Source: Cacajao melanocephalus
Lineage: Eukaryota > Chordata > Mammalia > Primates > Pitheciidae
NCBI GenBank assembly: GCA_963573385.1
Contig: CAUYLG010013883.1
Span: forward strand, 1-64,000
Reading direction: 5' to 3'
DNA: 64,000 nucleotides
Part shown: one piece after another, positions 16,684 through 28,050 of the stretch
Position numbering within the stretch: position 1 is the stretch's first letter
Layout: the number at the start of each line of letters is the position of its first letter
The notes under the pieces: model-generated
Databases searched by the model: none
The model's input: the letters and a program-made list of their open reading frames with translations, nothing else
Told to the model about the DNA's origin: nothing
Program-made: the position numbers and the translations under genes

Positions 16684-16938
16684 TTATCTTGCACTTCCTA
16701 CCACCAAATAAAGGGTAAAAGAAAGAACAACCACCAGAAAAACCATCGACAGCAATAGGGTGTGATCTCCAACAAGGTTCTGAACACTTTCATTTGCTGA
16801 TATCAATGCATTCAGGACAAAAACCCTCACTGTTCTTTCCTGATTGGCCTGGAGATCACGCAGGCAGCCCTGAAGAAACCTGAACCAGTGGGGCCAGGAG
16901 ACACACAACATGTTTGGAATATCATTACCAAAATGCAA
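16684..16938 (-). other. Unassigned 84-codon open frame with hydrophobic C-terminus
   Basis: An open frame reads MHFGNDIPNM near its start and ends with a hydrophobic stretch (LLLSMVFLVVVLSFTLYLVV) plus GSAR, shaped like a tail-anchor segment. An AATAAA lies about 15 bases after the stop. I do not recognise a parent protein. It could be a fragment of a processed pseudogene or simply chance. No upstream exon, poly(A) tract or target duplication supports it clearly. Confidence 0.2.
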
Positions 16939-17409
16939 TGTATTTTATTTGTACATACAATAAGTCAAGGTTTGCATGATAATTCTTTAAAGTGAGAGAA
17001 AAAATTTGTAAAAAAAAAAAAAAAAGTCATTGGTTTTGGACAATGTGTTTTGTTCCCGTTTAGTTGTTTGTGGTTACCAAATCTACAAAGGTGCAAAACT
17101 TTAAAAAACCTTTGCCGAAATCTCTTGGAAAACGTACAGTCTTCCAGAAATTCCTCTGAGTTTTCCTTTAAGTTTGATAACAAATGGAAAGAAGTGGATT
17201 TGTTGTTCTCCAACCCATGGTAATGAAGGTGGGGAGGGGGTAAGTCTGTAGATTGAAGAATGTGATTCTTATCAATTGTGTAGCGCAAAGTTGAAATAAA
17301 TTACGTTCTTCATTTCATGTAAATTAGTTGCCTGCTCTTTTAGAGTCTTCAGTGATTTTTTTTTGTATTTTATAATTTTTTTCCTTTTGTTAATCTCTAC
17401 TTTCTCAGT

Positions 17410-20185
17410 TTTCTTTTTTTTTAAAAATTATACTTTAAGTTCTGGGATACATGTGCAGAAGTTGCAGGTTTGTTACATAGGTATACACGTGCCATGGTGG
17501 TTTGCTGCACCTGTCAACCCATCATCCACATTAGGTAGTTCTCCTAATGCTATCCCCTCCTAGCACCTAACACCCTGACAGGCCCCAGTGTGTGATGTTC
17601 CCCTCCCTGTGTCCATGTGTTCTCATTGTTTAACTCCCAATTGTGAGTGAGAACATGGAGTATTTGGTTTTCTGTTCCTGTGTTAGTTTGCTGAGAATGA
17701 TGGTTTCTAGCTTCATCTATGTCCCTGCAAAGGACATGAATTCATCCTTTTTCATGGCTGCATAGTATGCTATGGCATATATGTGCCACATTTTCCTTTA
17801 TCCAGTCTATCATTGATGAGCATTTGGGTTGGTTCCAAGTTTATGCTATTGTGAATAGTGTTGCAATAAACATAGGTGTACATATGTCTTTATAGTAGAA
17901 TGATTTATAATCCTTTGGGTATATACCCAGTAATGGGATTGCTGGGTCAAATGGTATTTCTGGTTCTAGATCCTTGAGGCATTGCCACACTGTCTTCCAC
18001 AATGATTGAACAAATTTACACTCCTACCGACACTGTAAAAGTGTTCCTATTTCTCTACATCCTCTCCAGCATCTGTTGTTTCCTTTTTAATGATTGCCAT
18101 TCTAACTGGCATGAGAAGGTGTCTCATTGTGGTTTTGATTTGCATTTCTCTAATGACCAGTGATGATGAGCTTTTTTTCATATGTTTGTTGGCTGCATAA
18201 ATGTCTTCTTTGAGAAGTGTCTGTTCATATCCTTCACCCACTTTTTGATGGGATTTTTTTTTATAAATTTGTTTAAGATTTTTATAGATTCTGGATATTA
18301 GCTCTTTGTCAGATGGATAGATTGCAAAAATGTTCTCCCATTCTGTAGGTTGCCTGTTCACTCTGATGATAGTTTCTTTTTCTGTGCAGAAGCTCTTTGG
18401 TTTAACTAGATCACATTTGTCAATTTTGGCTTTTATTGCCATTGCTTTTGGTGTTTTAGTCATGAAGTGTTTGCTCATGCCTGTCCTGAATGTTATAGCC
18501 TAGGTTTTCTTTTAGGGTTTTTATGGTTTTAGGTCTTACATTTAAGTCTCTCATACATCTTGAGTTAACTTTTGTATAAAGTGTAAGGAAGAGGTCCAGT
18601 TTCAGTTTTCTGTATATGGCTAGCCAGTTTTCCCAACACTGTTTATTAAATAGGGATCCTTTCCCTATTGCTTGTTTTTGTCAGGTTTATGGTTGTAGAT
18701 GTGTGGCATTATTTCTGAGGCCTCTATTCTGTTCCATTGGTCTACATATCTATTTTAGTACCAGTACCATGCCATTTTGGTTACTGTAGCCTTGTAGTAT
18801 AGTTTGAAGTCAGGTAGCGTGATGCTTCCAGCTTTGTTCTTTTTGCTTAGGATTGTGTTGGCTATTCAGGCTCTTTCTTTGGTTCTAATTCTGTGAAGAA
18901 AGTCAATGGTAGCTTGATGGGGATAGCACTGAATTTATGAATTACTTTGGGCAGTATGGCCATTTTCACAATATCGATTCTTCCTATCCATGAGTGTGGA
19001 ATGTTTTTCCATTTGTTTGTGTCCTCTCTTATTTCCTTGAGCTGTGGTTTGTAGTTCTCCTTAAAGAGATCCTTCACATCCCTTGTAAGTTGTATTCCTA
19101 GCTATTTTATTCTCTTTGTAGCAATTGTGAATAGGGGTTCACTCATGATTTGGCTCTCTGTCTATTATTGGTGTGTAGGAATGTTTGTGATTTTTGCATA
19201 TTGATTTTTTTATACTGAAACTTTGCTGAAGTTACTTATCAGCTTAAGGAGATTTGGGGCTGAGATGATGGTGTTTTCTAAATATACAATAATGTCATCT
19301 GCAAACAGAGACAATCTGACTTCCTCTGTTTCTATTTGAATACCCTTTATTTCTTTCTCCTGGCCAGAACTTTCAATACTATGTTGAACATGAGTGGTGA
19401 GAGAGGGCATTCTTGTCTTGTGCTGCTTTTCAAAGGGAATGCTTCCAGTTTTTGCCCATTCAGTGTGATATTGGCTGTGGGTTTGTCATAAATAGCTCTT
19501 ATTATTTTGAGATCCATTCCATAAATACCTAGTTTATTGAGAGCTTTTAGCATGAAAGGGCGTTGAATATTGAAGACCTTTTCTGCATTTATTGAGATAG
19601 TCATGTGGTTTTTGTCATTGGTTCTATTTAAGTGATGGATTACATTTATTGATTTGCATATGTCAAACCAGCCTTGCATCACAGGGATGAAGCCAAGTTG
19701 ATCGTGATGGATAAGCTTTTTGATGTGCTGCTGTATTTGGTTTGCCAGTATTTTATTGAGGATTTTCACATTGATGTTCATCAGAGATATTGGCCTGAAA
19801 TTTTCTCTTTTTGTTGTGTCTCTGCCAGGTTTTGGTATCAAGATAATGCTGGCCTCATAAAATGAGTTAGGGAGGAGTCCCTCTTTTTTTAGTGTTTGAA
19901 ATAGGTTTTAGAAGGAATGGTACCAGCTCCTCTTTGTACCTCTGGTAGAATTTGGCTGTGAATCCATCTGGTCCTGGGCTTTTTTGGTTGTTAGGCTATT
20001 AATTGCTGCCTCAATTTCAGAACTTGGTCTATTCAAGGATTTGACTTCTTCCTGGTTTAGCCTTGGGAGGGTATATATGTCCAGGAATTTATCCATTTCT
20101 TCTAGATTTTCTAGTTTATTTGTGTAGAAGTGTTTATAGTATTCTCTGATGGTAGTTTGTATTTCTGTGGGATTGCCCACTTCCA
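17410..20185 (-). mobile_element. LINE-1, antisense, 5'-truncated
   Basis: On this strand it starts with the T tract (poly-A tail) and TTATACTTTAAGTTCTGGGA, the antisense L1 3' end, and runs back into ORF2 to about 20185. Minus-strand frames preserve reverse-transcriptase landmarks: a FRPISLMN segment near 19800 and FADD within [13 protein letters not shown] near 19320. They are split by stops and frameshifts, so the element cannot encode a working ORF2. Only about 2.8 kb remains of the usual 6 kb. The text is close to primate L1PA/PB. Confidence 0.93.
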
Positions 20186-20389
20186 TTTTCAATACAGCTG
20201 CAATCTTGATAATGAGGGCACAGCAGTCATTAAACTATTGGAAACTATGAGTCTATAAAATGCTTAACTCTCACTTAGGTTCACATTTGCTTTATTCATT
20301 TCTAGCCTGTACGAGGTTCATGTTATAGAACAAAATCTGAGAACACTGCTGACAAACAGCTGTGAAGCATTTCCCAATAGTTCTAGACG

Positions 20390-20470
20390 ACCTACCTCAT
20401 AGGATTCATATAAGGGCTAAATGAGATCATAAGCAAAGTGCTGTGCATAGCAACTGGCTAGCAGTATCCG
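20390..20470 (+). mobile_element. MIR fragment
   Basis: CTACCTCATAGGATTCATAT, followed by TAAATGAGATCATAAGCAAAG and TGCTGTGCATAGCA, is a clear MIR 3' core. Confidence 0.7.
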
Positions 20471-21013
20471 CCAAACACACGTGAGCTGTCCTATTACAGA
20501 AGAGATGAAGGGTGGGTAGCAGAAGAACACTGCCATCTGCAAGAAGAGTGTAAGAGGACAACGCTGAATGACTGAGGTTATGAAAAATGCTTCAGTGCTT
20601 TCTGAGCAAACCAGGAAGCATGGAAGAGACAGATTCCCTGCTCCGAGCATGTGGGAAAACATCAACAGATCACAGAGAGCTACTCAATTCTTAGGTTTTT
20701 TCCTTTTTCCCCAAAGAAATTATTCTTCAATAGGAGAGGGCAGAATAGGAATTTTAGAGAGGTTCACATCTTTAATTCCAGATGAACTATATTCCAGGAG
20801 AGCAAAAGAACTTTGTAAATATGGTCATAAAGCTATTATTACTCCTCTCTGAAGAACTGAGGGAAAAGGAATGGCAGCAGAAGACCAGAGTGGTGGCAAA
20901 TGTGGTTTCAAAAAAATATTCACAAAATAAATCTTTGTGTAATGGAAGTCTTCAAGCAGATAAGTCACTGTCTATCTTTGACTAATGCTTATTGAGCATT
21001 TTAAAACGTGGTG

Positions 21014-21069
21014 TTCACTAGAGACAGCAGAGGTGTGTACAGCAACATACCTCTGCTGTCTCTAGTGAA
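21014..21069. repeat. Near-perfect hairpin: 21-bp perfect arms, 25-bp stem in RNA
   Basis: TTCACTAGAGACAGCAGAGG+T (21014-21034) is the exact reverse complement of 21049-21069. The spacer of 14 also pairs as GTGT/ACAT with one G-U. A plus-strand RNA would therefore form a 25-bp stem (21014-21038 with 21045-21069) and a 6-nt loop, plus four G-U pairs outside. A minus-strand RNA, the SMYD3 sense, would keep the 21-bp stem, then one C-A mismatch and three more pairs. It is not part of a repeat family I recognise. Confidence 0.9.
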
Positions 21070-21270
21070 TGTTCTTCTTGCTACTGCAGCACCAAGAACA
21101 CATCTTGCCAATCTGAACTCATTTTCTTCATAGAGACTATGCAAGTATATGGGGCAAATATTACTAACACCATATTGTTCGATTTCAACAAGGATTTGAT
21201 AATATCTTCATAATATCCTGTGGGTAAGATAACGATATCTGGTCAGGATGAGAAAGCGTATATAGGTTCC

Positions 21271-21292
21271 TGGCTGGCTGGCTGGCTGGCTG
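21271..21292 (+). repeat. (TGGC)n microsatellite
   Basis: Five to six uninterrupted TGGC units. Confidence 0.9.
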
Positions 21293-21439
21293 AACAACCA
21301 GCCATATCTTAGGATTACCTGATGTCAGCCTTGAATCACTCCTTGGTAGGAATCATCTTCCTTTTTTTATAGATATGGGTGAGTTTTCAGAGAGATGGCT
21401 AACTGCAGGCCAAATACCAACAACACCATTTATGGAGGA

Positions 21440-21665
21440 TTTATTATGCTAATTACTTTAAACGCTTTACCTTATTTAATCATTTCAACAAAGTATCAGG
21501 TAAAAACCAGTCCAGTCCTAATTTGTCGAAGACAAGACTGCAGCGGAGAAAGATAAGTTAACCTGCTCAAGTTCAAGGAGCTAGAAAGGGGAAGAGAAGG
21601 GTTTGAGCTCCCAGCTGTGTGATTTAGAAACCTGAGTGCTCTCTGCTACACCACACTGCCTCAAA
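21440..21665 (+). mobile_element. MIR element
   Basis: Full MIR order is visible: TTATTATGCTAATTACTTTA, then CTTTACCTTATTTAATCATTT, a degenerate gag-to-AGATAAGTTAACCTGCTC segment, and CTCTCTGCTACACCACACTG at the end. Confidence 0.75.
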
Positions 21666-22439
21666 TATGCAAGTACTTGAAGACTAGTAGGTGGGATAAG
21701 AAACCTATTTACTCCTTATTGCCCCACAGGGCAGAACTAAGACCCTGATGAAAGTGAAAAGAGGCAGCTTTTGGCTCATGAGACTGACTAACTTTACAAT
21801 CACAGTTGCCCAGGAGTGGAACACTCTGCTCAAAAAGAATGTGCTGAGATCTCCACTAAAGATGCTCACATGGCCTATGGATACCCACCTAGGAGAGACG
21901 TTGTCAAGGAGATACTTGCCCTGGGTGGGTGGGGCCTATAAGGGCCTTCCAATCCTAGGTTTATGGGCTCCCATGAAACGACTCTCCTAAGTTTATTGCT
22001 CATAAAAATCTACAGATCTCCAACAGCATACTGGGAATATTCATGCTTTTGACCAGTTCAGAAAACTCACGTATCTAATGTACCAGCCAAACAACCCTGT
22101 GTTACTCAAGTCTGGTTTCATAAACTCTGGGACGTGTGCGTTCTTGGAGGAGGAAAGACGACCAGGGGCATGAATTTCACGCAGAAAGCAATCTATCATG
22201 AAGATACCTGGAAATATACATCCTGTCTTTCCAATGGGGGTTTACATGTGAGTTTGTAAGTCTCGGTATGGTGAAGTAAGGTGGGTCATACTCAATATTA
22301 AAAACTGTTGGAAGAAGAGAAGCCAAAAATATCCTCTCCTGATAGCCAACTGTTTAAATTACCAGGAAATTGTTTTGTGAGTAAAAGTCATTTTGAAGCA
22401 TCAAATAAAACAGAGTCTTAGCATGTCCTTTAGAGCTTA

Positions 22440-23070
22440 ACTCAATGCTAGGCAAATAACAGTATTTATTCACATATTCACTCATGTAACACAAATTTAT
22501 TAGGCACGGCATTGGGCACTGAGGACAAAATACAGAACAAGATTGATATGGTCATTCTTTCTTCACAAGTGAGCAAATACACAGCAAATTAAAAAAGGTA
22601 TGTCATGTTTGCTGGTGCAATCGTGGAAATAAAGACGTAGTGGAAAGTAACAAGGAGACAGGCACCTGATTTTCATAGGGTGGTCAAGGATCTCTCCCCA
22701 AGGAGGTAAGGTTGAAGCTGTGAGCCGAAGAATGACAATGAACCAGGCAAGCACAAAGCTACAAGATGATGATTTTGGACAGAGCGAAGCCAAGCGCAAA
22801 GGCCCCAGGACAAGAAAGAGCTCGGCATATTCCAGCTGAGACTGGTAAGCTGAACAGGCCAGGCCACACAGGGGCCTGCTGGTCTTGTTAGGGAGGATAG
22901 ATCTCCCCTCCAAGAAGGCAGAAAGTTGTTCAAGCACTACCTCCTGAAACATTCTCTGGCTTTGCAAGAAAACTAAGTTCCAAGGGAACAGTGTGGACAC
23001 AGGCAGACAGCTTAGGGACACTACTCCAGTAGTCCAGACTAGAGTGAGTGGTGCTGAAGAAATGCTCACA
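22440..23070 (+). mobile_element. Ancient mammalian-wide repeat (L2/MIR era)
   Basis: It begins with TTATTCACATATTCACTCATG, then GGCATTGGGCACTGAGGAC. It continues through CAAGGATCTCTCCCCAAGGA, GGCAAGCACAAAGCTAC and a GTAGTCCAGACTAGAGTGAG end. The same family text recurs near 38.1-38.4 kb and 62.8-63.4 kb. The exact family was not resolved. Confidence 0.5.
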
Positions 23071-25450
23071 GGATTATGCGTGCTGCAGGAAGAGCAGAGA
23101 GGAAAGAAGTGACAAGTGACTGCTGTCAGTAAGGAGGTCTTGACTTAACTTCATTCTGGCATGCTGCTGGGGACACAGCGGTTGGATTTATTAACCCAAC
23201 CATGGTTGCCCCAGACAACAGCTGCTAAACATTCTTCTGGTCTTTACCAAAAATCCCCCATTTATCTCCTGTATTCTCAACGCCCTAAGTCATCAAACCT
23301 TCATCTCATGTGAAAAGAGAGCCTATCTGTAGCCTGAATTACTAAAATAAACCAAAAATCAATTTATAATTTCAGGTAATAGTTCTAAACCTATTTTCAA
23401 TCATGCGGGGGTGGGAGGTGTTGAGATGAAAAACAGAACCAAATGTGAGACACTAGCAATGAAGACTCTCAGTCAACAGTTTAATGACTACTAAATAAAT
23501 AAATAAATGCACTAGAGTACCCCTGGGTCCCAGTTCTTATTCAGTTACACATCTGTTCTGCAATAGAATGAGGGAGTTAATTACTTTTCTATGACATGTA
23601 TGTGTTTTGTGAGACAGCACATCGCACCCGTTAATAATGATCTACCTTCTGTTGACACAAAACGTTTAAATTAATAAAAAATAATCTAAATGATACATCA
23701 CATAGCAAAGCATACTTAACTGAAAGGCTAGATGGCAGGAGCCGTAATTTTCCTGAGAAGAAATTATTGAGATGAGCTTATGGTAGCATGAAAAGCTCAA
23801 TCAATAAAGAGACTTATATGGGCAAACTGTCTTCAAGAGTATATACTTTGTAGAAAGGATAGGCCATGATTTGCTAATAGCTAATATAGCAGCACTGTGA
23901 TTGTTAGAGAAAGAAATTGAGACTGATACCCAGTAACTGCCAATAATTGACAATATTAGTAATTTTCCATTTAAATCTGTCTGTTCAATCTTTAGGGTCA
24001 GAAAAGACAAATGTGAAAAGGGTATAAACAAACCCTTGAAGCTCTAATAATACTAAAAAAATCCTTGTGCTCTTCACTGAGTGTACACTTGGTAACTAGA
24101 TACTACACCAACAGCACTATGGAAACAGTTTATTTTTTCCAAGCTATATAAGCAGTATTAGATTACCTTGGAAAAACCGAGATAGTATGTAAAGTGGGCT
24201 CCCGGCACAAAGACGGAAGACATACTCTAAATAAACTCGACAAGAGTGTTTTGTCCAAGTCTCAAAACCACCCAAAGAAAGCCTGAAACCCAAAACGTCC
24301 CGTCATTATTTTGCTATTTTCCACTTATTTTAGATTAAAAAACAAAAGTCTATCGCTTTTCTTGCATTTTTAAATTCGTTCTCACTTCTCTCTTTCTTAA
24401 AAGGAGGGGGAAAAAAATCCCAAAACATTGGGGCTGGAGTCAAGAAGTTTATTTCCCGTATAATAATTTTTGTTTCTTTTGGGGTGCCAACGCTGAAGGA
24501 CCTGAAAGAACTATTGCTTCTTTGCAACTATTCAAGCCCCCTGTTCTTCACTGTCCTTCACAGTTTAAAGCAGGCTTTATCCATGTAGGCCCACAAAAGA
24601 TCATGAAACATACATGGACCTGATACTGTAAGAATTTAGGCATAAATCTAACAAGAGTAATCTTTTTCTAATTTCTGCCTATTTTTGGCTTTTAAGGGAG
24701 CTTGAGATCCTAGAGTCTTCTTCTAGGCTTTTGAGTACATAGTAGTTATTTAGTAAATGCTAGTTGATTGTCATGTAAATCAACAGATAAAGGTGAAAAT
24801 GGCCAAAACCCAGAGTGGGTGATTTAAAAATGAAAAAATATCCAATTTTATAGGGTAAAGTTTTGTGGGGTTTTTCTCCTTTAGAGGTAGGATGTCTAAT
24901 ATTCCCATGTGATCTCAAACACTGTATTTACACAGGGATATCCAGGTCAGAGGATTCCAGAACTTGAGGGCTAGGAAGCTTTTTAGGAATACAGAGATGA
25001 GAAAGATGAAAAAGACTGTTCTTAGAAGACCCGTACAAAAGAAATGCCACAGTATCTTTAAAGATAAAAGCCCAGCTAGTCAGTACATTAATCCAGACAC
25101 CGACGGCTTAAGTCTATTTCTCCCGATCTTGGTGAAGCCTGAAAACTATCGGTCTCCCTGACTGTGGTGCAGCATGGTTGTCTGGGGTAGACACCTGAGG
25201 TTCATTGTTTCACGCCAGGGAAATGGAGGACACGGACATACAAAGTGATTTTTAGAATGGAGGTTGAATAGGCCAAAGAAAGAAAACAGAATAGCTCTCT
25301 TTTCTGCAGGGAGAGAGGAGCACCCAAGTGGGTCTTCTGGTTTTGTGGTGAAATGCACGGGGGTTTTTACAGATGAAAACCCTATTTACACAGGCCCTGA
25401 GAGACTGGTTGGACTAGGTGTGATGTCTGCAAAGCACCGAAGAAGCTGGC
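23071..25450. other. Unique AT-rich intronic sequence, nothing assigned
   Basis: No repeat recognised apart from a short (AAAT)n near 23492. Open frames are short and without family signal. Confidence 0.45.
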
Positions 25451-25870
25451 CATCCCCCCCTAGTCTTTCATTATGCAGGTCTCTATCTGGCTGGTGGCCA
25501 TGTTGTATGTTCCTTACCGTACGCGCGATTGACAAAGAAAAGGCAAGATGGAGCCACCCTGTTGGACATGCCTGGCCCCCAGATAGCCTTTCCTTACTGG
25601 CACAGCTGCCGCATTCACCCATGCAAGTTTCCAGCTTGCTTATCTTTGTCTGCAGCTCGATTTTACAGGCTGCTTTGTGTTAGAAAAGAAGTGATTTGGG
25701 GGCTGTTTTTCATTAAAGGGAAAACCTTACTGAGGACTTCCTTACCCTCACTATCTGCCCAACAAATTTCTTTTTAACTCCTATACCAACCAGATAAGGC
25801 CCGCCCTTTCTCCTGCAGGCTGAGGAGTTTGTGTGCCCTTAATCTTTCCTTAGAGTCGTATTTTTCTACA
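25450..25870 (+). mobile_element. Possible degenerate LTR
   Basis: CAAGATGGAGCCACCCTGTT, then TTAACTCCTATACCAACCAGA and a pyrimidine-rich end, are reminiscent of old ERV LTRs. Boundaries and family are unclear. Confidence 0.25.
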
Positions 25871-25899
25871 GCGTTTCTCTATTAGAGGTTCTCTCTGTC

Positions 25900-26940
25900 C
25901 GTTTTTAAGTTATGGGGCAGCTGCTAAAAAAGCTCATGGTCTTTTGTTGAGCTGAAAGGCAATGACATAAAATTAAGGAGGTTAGTCTTCACAACTTTTA
26001 CAATGATTTAACTGACCTTATTCATAACATGAAGTAGTTGTAAGAAGCAGATATTCATTTAATATGATGTCAAACTAAGGTAATTTTCCTTATCCTCTGA
26101 GGCTGTTTGTTATTCCCACTGGAGTACTCACCCATGTTGAATGGAGCCTAATTGTTTAGAAATAATTAACGTGTTTTTATTTCAGTTGTAGAAAACATAA
26201 TTCATTAATTGGCTGCTACTTTATGTGTTCCATTTTAAAAGGCACAATAAATAAGGAATTAGCATAAGAAGGTATTGAAAAAATGCCAAGATTGACTAAA
26301 TTCTGAGAAAAGCAAGATGATTCCAAATTAAGGATGGGTAAATTTATTACATAAATGAGTTTAATGACAAATGTGGAGACAACTGTTTTATGAGCCTTTA
26401 GCTACAGCTTTCAAATTTTAATGTTATAGACAGGAAAGCATTATCAATGCTTTAAATTCCGGGATTCTAATTTATATATCAAAACAAGAGACAGAGAAAG
26501 CCCACATCTCTCCTTACTTTATTAGAGTTCTCAGGGTCTGCAAATGACTTGTCAACCAAGGTGGAAAGAAAAGGAAACAGAAGATATGCTGATGGCTGCA
26601 AATGAAGCAATACAATATCCTAATTACCGGGAAGTACAGCTAATTTAGAGACCATCACACCCTCTCCTCAGCAATTAATACTCAGTACAATTGGTAAATG
26701 TTCTAATCTTTAATTGAAGCACCCAGAAACAGCCTGTAAGCAGATGAGTATCTGAAACAAAGCATTTGCCACATCCCTGGGTATTAATTGAACCCAAAAG
26801 CATCTCATTCTTTTTGGGGGAGGAAGAATGCTGCCATCACAGATATGCATAAGCAGCTCTCTACAAGCCCTGCTTCTGGGTGTGATGACGTGAGAACCAT
26901 GCTAATATCCTTGCCTGGTATTTGAAATTTATATTCTTCT
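25900..26940. promoter_or_regulatory. Candidate conserved non-coding or enhancer stretch rich in TAATT sites
   Basis: About 1 kb without recognised repeats. It carries repeated homeodomain-type cores: TAATTG near 26149, TAATTA near 26163, ATTAATTGG near 26205, TAATTACC near 26621, CAATTAATA near 26675, TTAATTGAA near 26711 and ATTAATTGA near 26784. Site clustering is visible; conservation and function are not testable here. Confidence 0.3.
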
Positions 26941-26944
26941 TTGG

Positions 26945-27200
26945 GCAATCATTTCTGACTTCTTGATTCTACACACACTGACATTCTTCTGCCTATTGCT
27001 GGTCGAAAGCCAACCCTCACTGTTCTTCAATGGCTTCTCATCCCTCCACGATGAAAATCCAGACCCTCTGCCCAGCACAGACCATGCATCGCCTCCCTAC
27101 TGCTAGTCTTACCAGTCTTTATCCTGCAGCAACGCTCAACCATTAACAGTTCCCTGATGTGCTATATTTCACAACCCTCTGGGACATTTCACAGGGTGTG
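26945..27200 (+). mobile_element. L2 fragment (upstream part), split by a solo LTR
   Basis: TCAATGGCTTCTCATCCCTCC and ATGAAAATCCAGACCCTCTG follow the L2 3' region order. The copy resumes beyond the solo LTR at 27756. Confidence 0.55.
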
Positions 27201-27755
27201 TCCCTGTCAGAGGCCTGTGAACCAGAGCAACTCCATCTTGAAAGAGGGCTGTGTCAAATGAGGCTGAGACCTACTGGGCTTCATTCCCAGATGGTTAAGG
27301 CATTCTAAGTCACAGGATGAGACAGGAGGTCAGCACAAAATACAGGTCATAAAGACCTTGCTGATAGATTGCAGCAAAGAAGCCAGCCAAATCCTACCAA
27401 AACCAAGATGGCTACGAGAGTGACCTCTGGTTGTCCTCACTGCTACACTCCTGCGAGCATAATGACAGTTTACAAATGCTATGGCAACATCAAGTTACCC
27501 TATATAGTCTAAAAAGGGGAGGCATGAATAATCCACCCCTTGTTTAGCGTATCATCAAGAGATAACTATAAAAATGGGCAACCAGCATCCCTTGGGGCTG
27601 CTCTGTCTACAAAGTAGCTATTCTTTTATTCTTCTACTTTCTCAATAAACTTGCTTTCACTTTACTCTATGGACTCACCCTGAATTCCTCCTTTCATGAG
27701 ATCCAAGAACCCTCTTCTTGGGGTCTGGACTGAGACCCCTTCCCAGTAACATCCC
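27201..27755 (+). mobile_element. Complete solo LTR of a class I-type endogenous retrovirus
   Basis: The LTR occupies 27205-27751 (547 bases), begins TGTCAGAGGC and ends CAGTAACA, with TG...CA termini. An exact 4-bp target duplication, TCCC, lies at 27201-27204 and 27752-27755, as expected for gammaretrovirus-like integration. Promoter-like TATAAAAATGG (near 27566) and polyadenylation signal AATAAA (near 27644) are in the usual LTR order. No internal genes remain, so it arose by LTR-LTR recombination. It is sense on plus, antisense to SMYD3, and is inserted inside an L2. Confidence 0.85.
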
Positions 27756-28050
27756 CAGACTGAATCTCTTTCAAACTATCTCTGAAAATTCCTCTACAAC
27801 CTTTATGACTCAGGTCAATGTCTCCTCCTCCATGAAGCCTTTCTAGACTGACCAGGGAGATTTTTTTCTCTTTCATTGCTACTACACTTCAAACAGGCTT
27901 CCATTAAAATAACTGCCACACTAAATTAAACTGTGTGTCTGGGTATCTATCTCCACATTAGAATGGAAGCCACCTATAGGAAGGGGACATCTTTGAATCT
28001 CAGGATTCCCATAGTTAGCATATGATATGTCTCATGTCATGAAATACTTG
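27756..28050 (+). mobile_element. L2 fragment (downstream part)
   Basis: TCAATGTCTCCTCCTCCATG and AAGCCTTTCTAGACTGACC resume the L2 3' text interrupted by the LTR. ATTAGAATGGAAGCCACCTA and a GGACATCTTTGAATCTCAGG block follow. Confidence 0.6.

Noticed and set aside
18047..20192. Reverse-transcriptase-like frames
   Set aside because: Broken ORF2 pieces of a truncated antisense L1; no intact protein.
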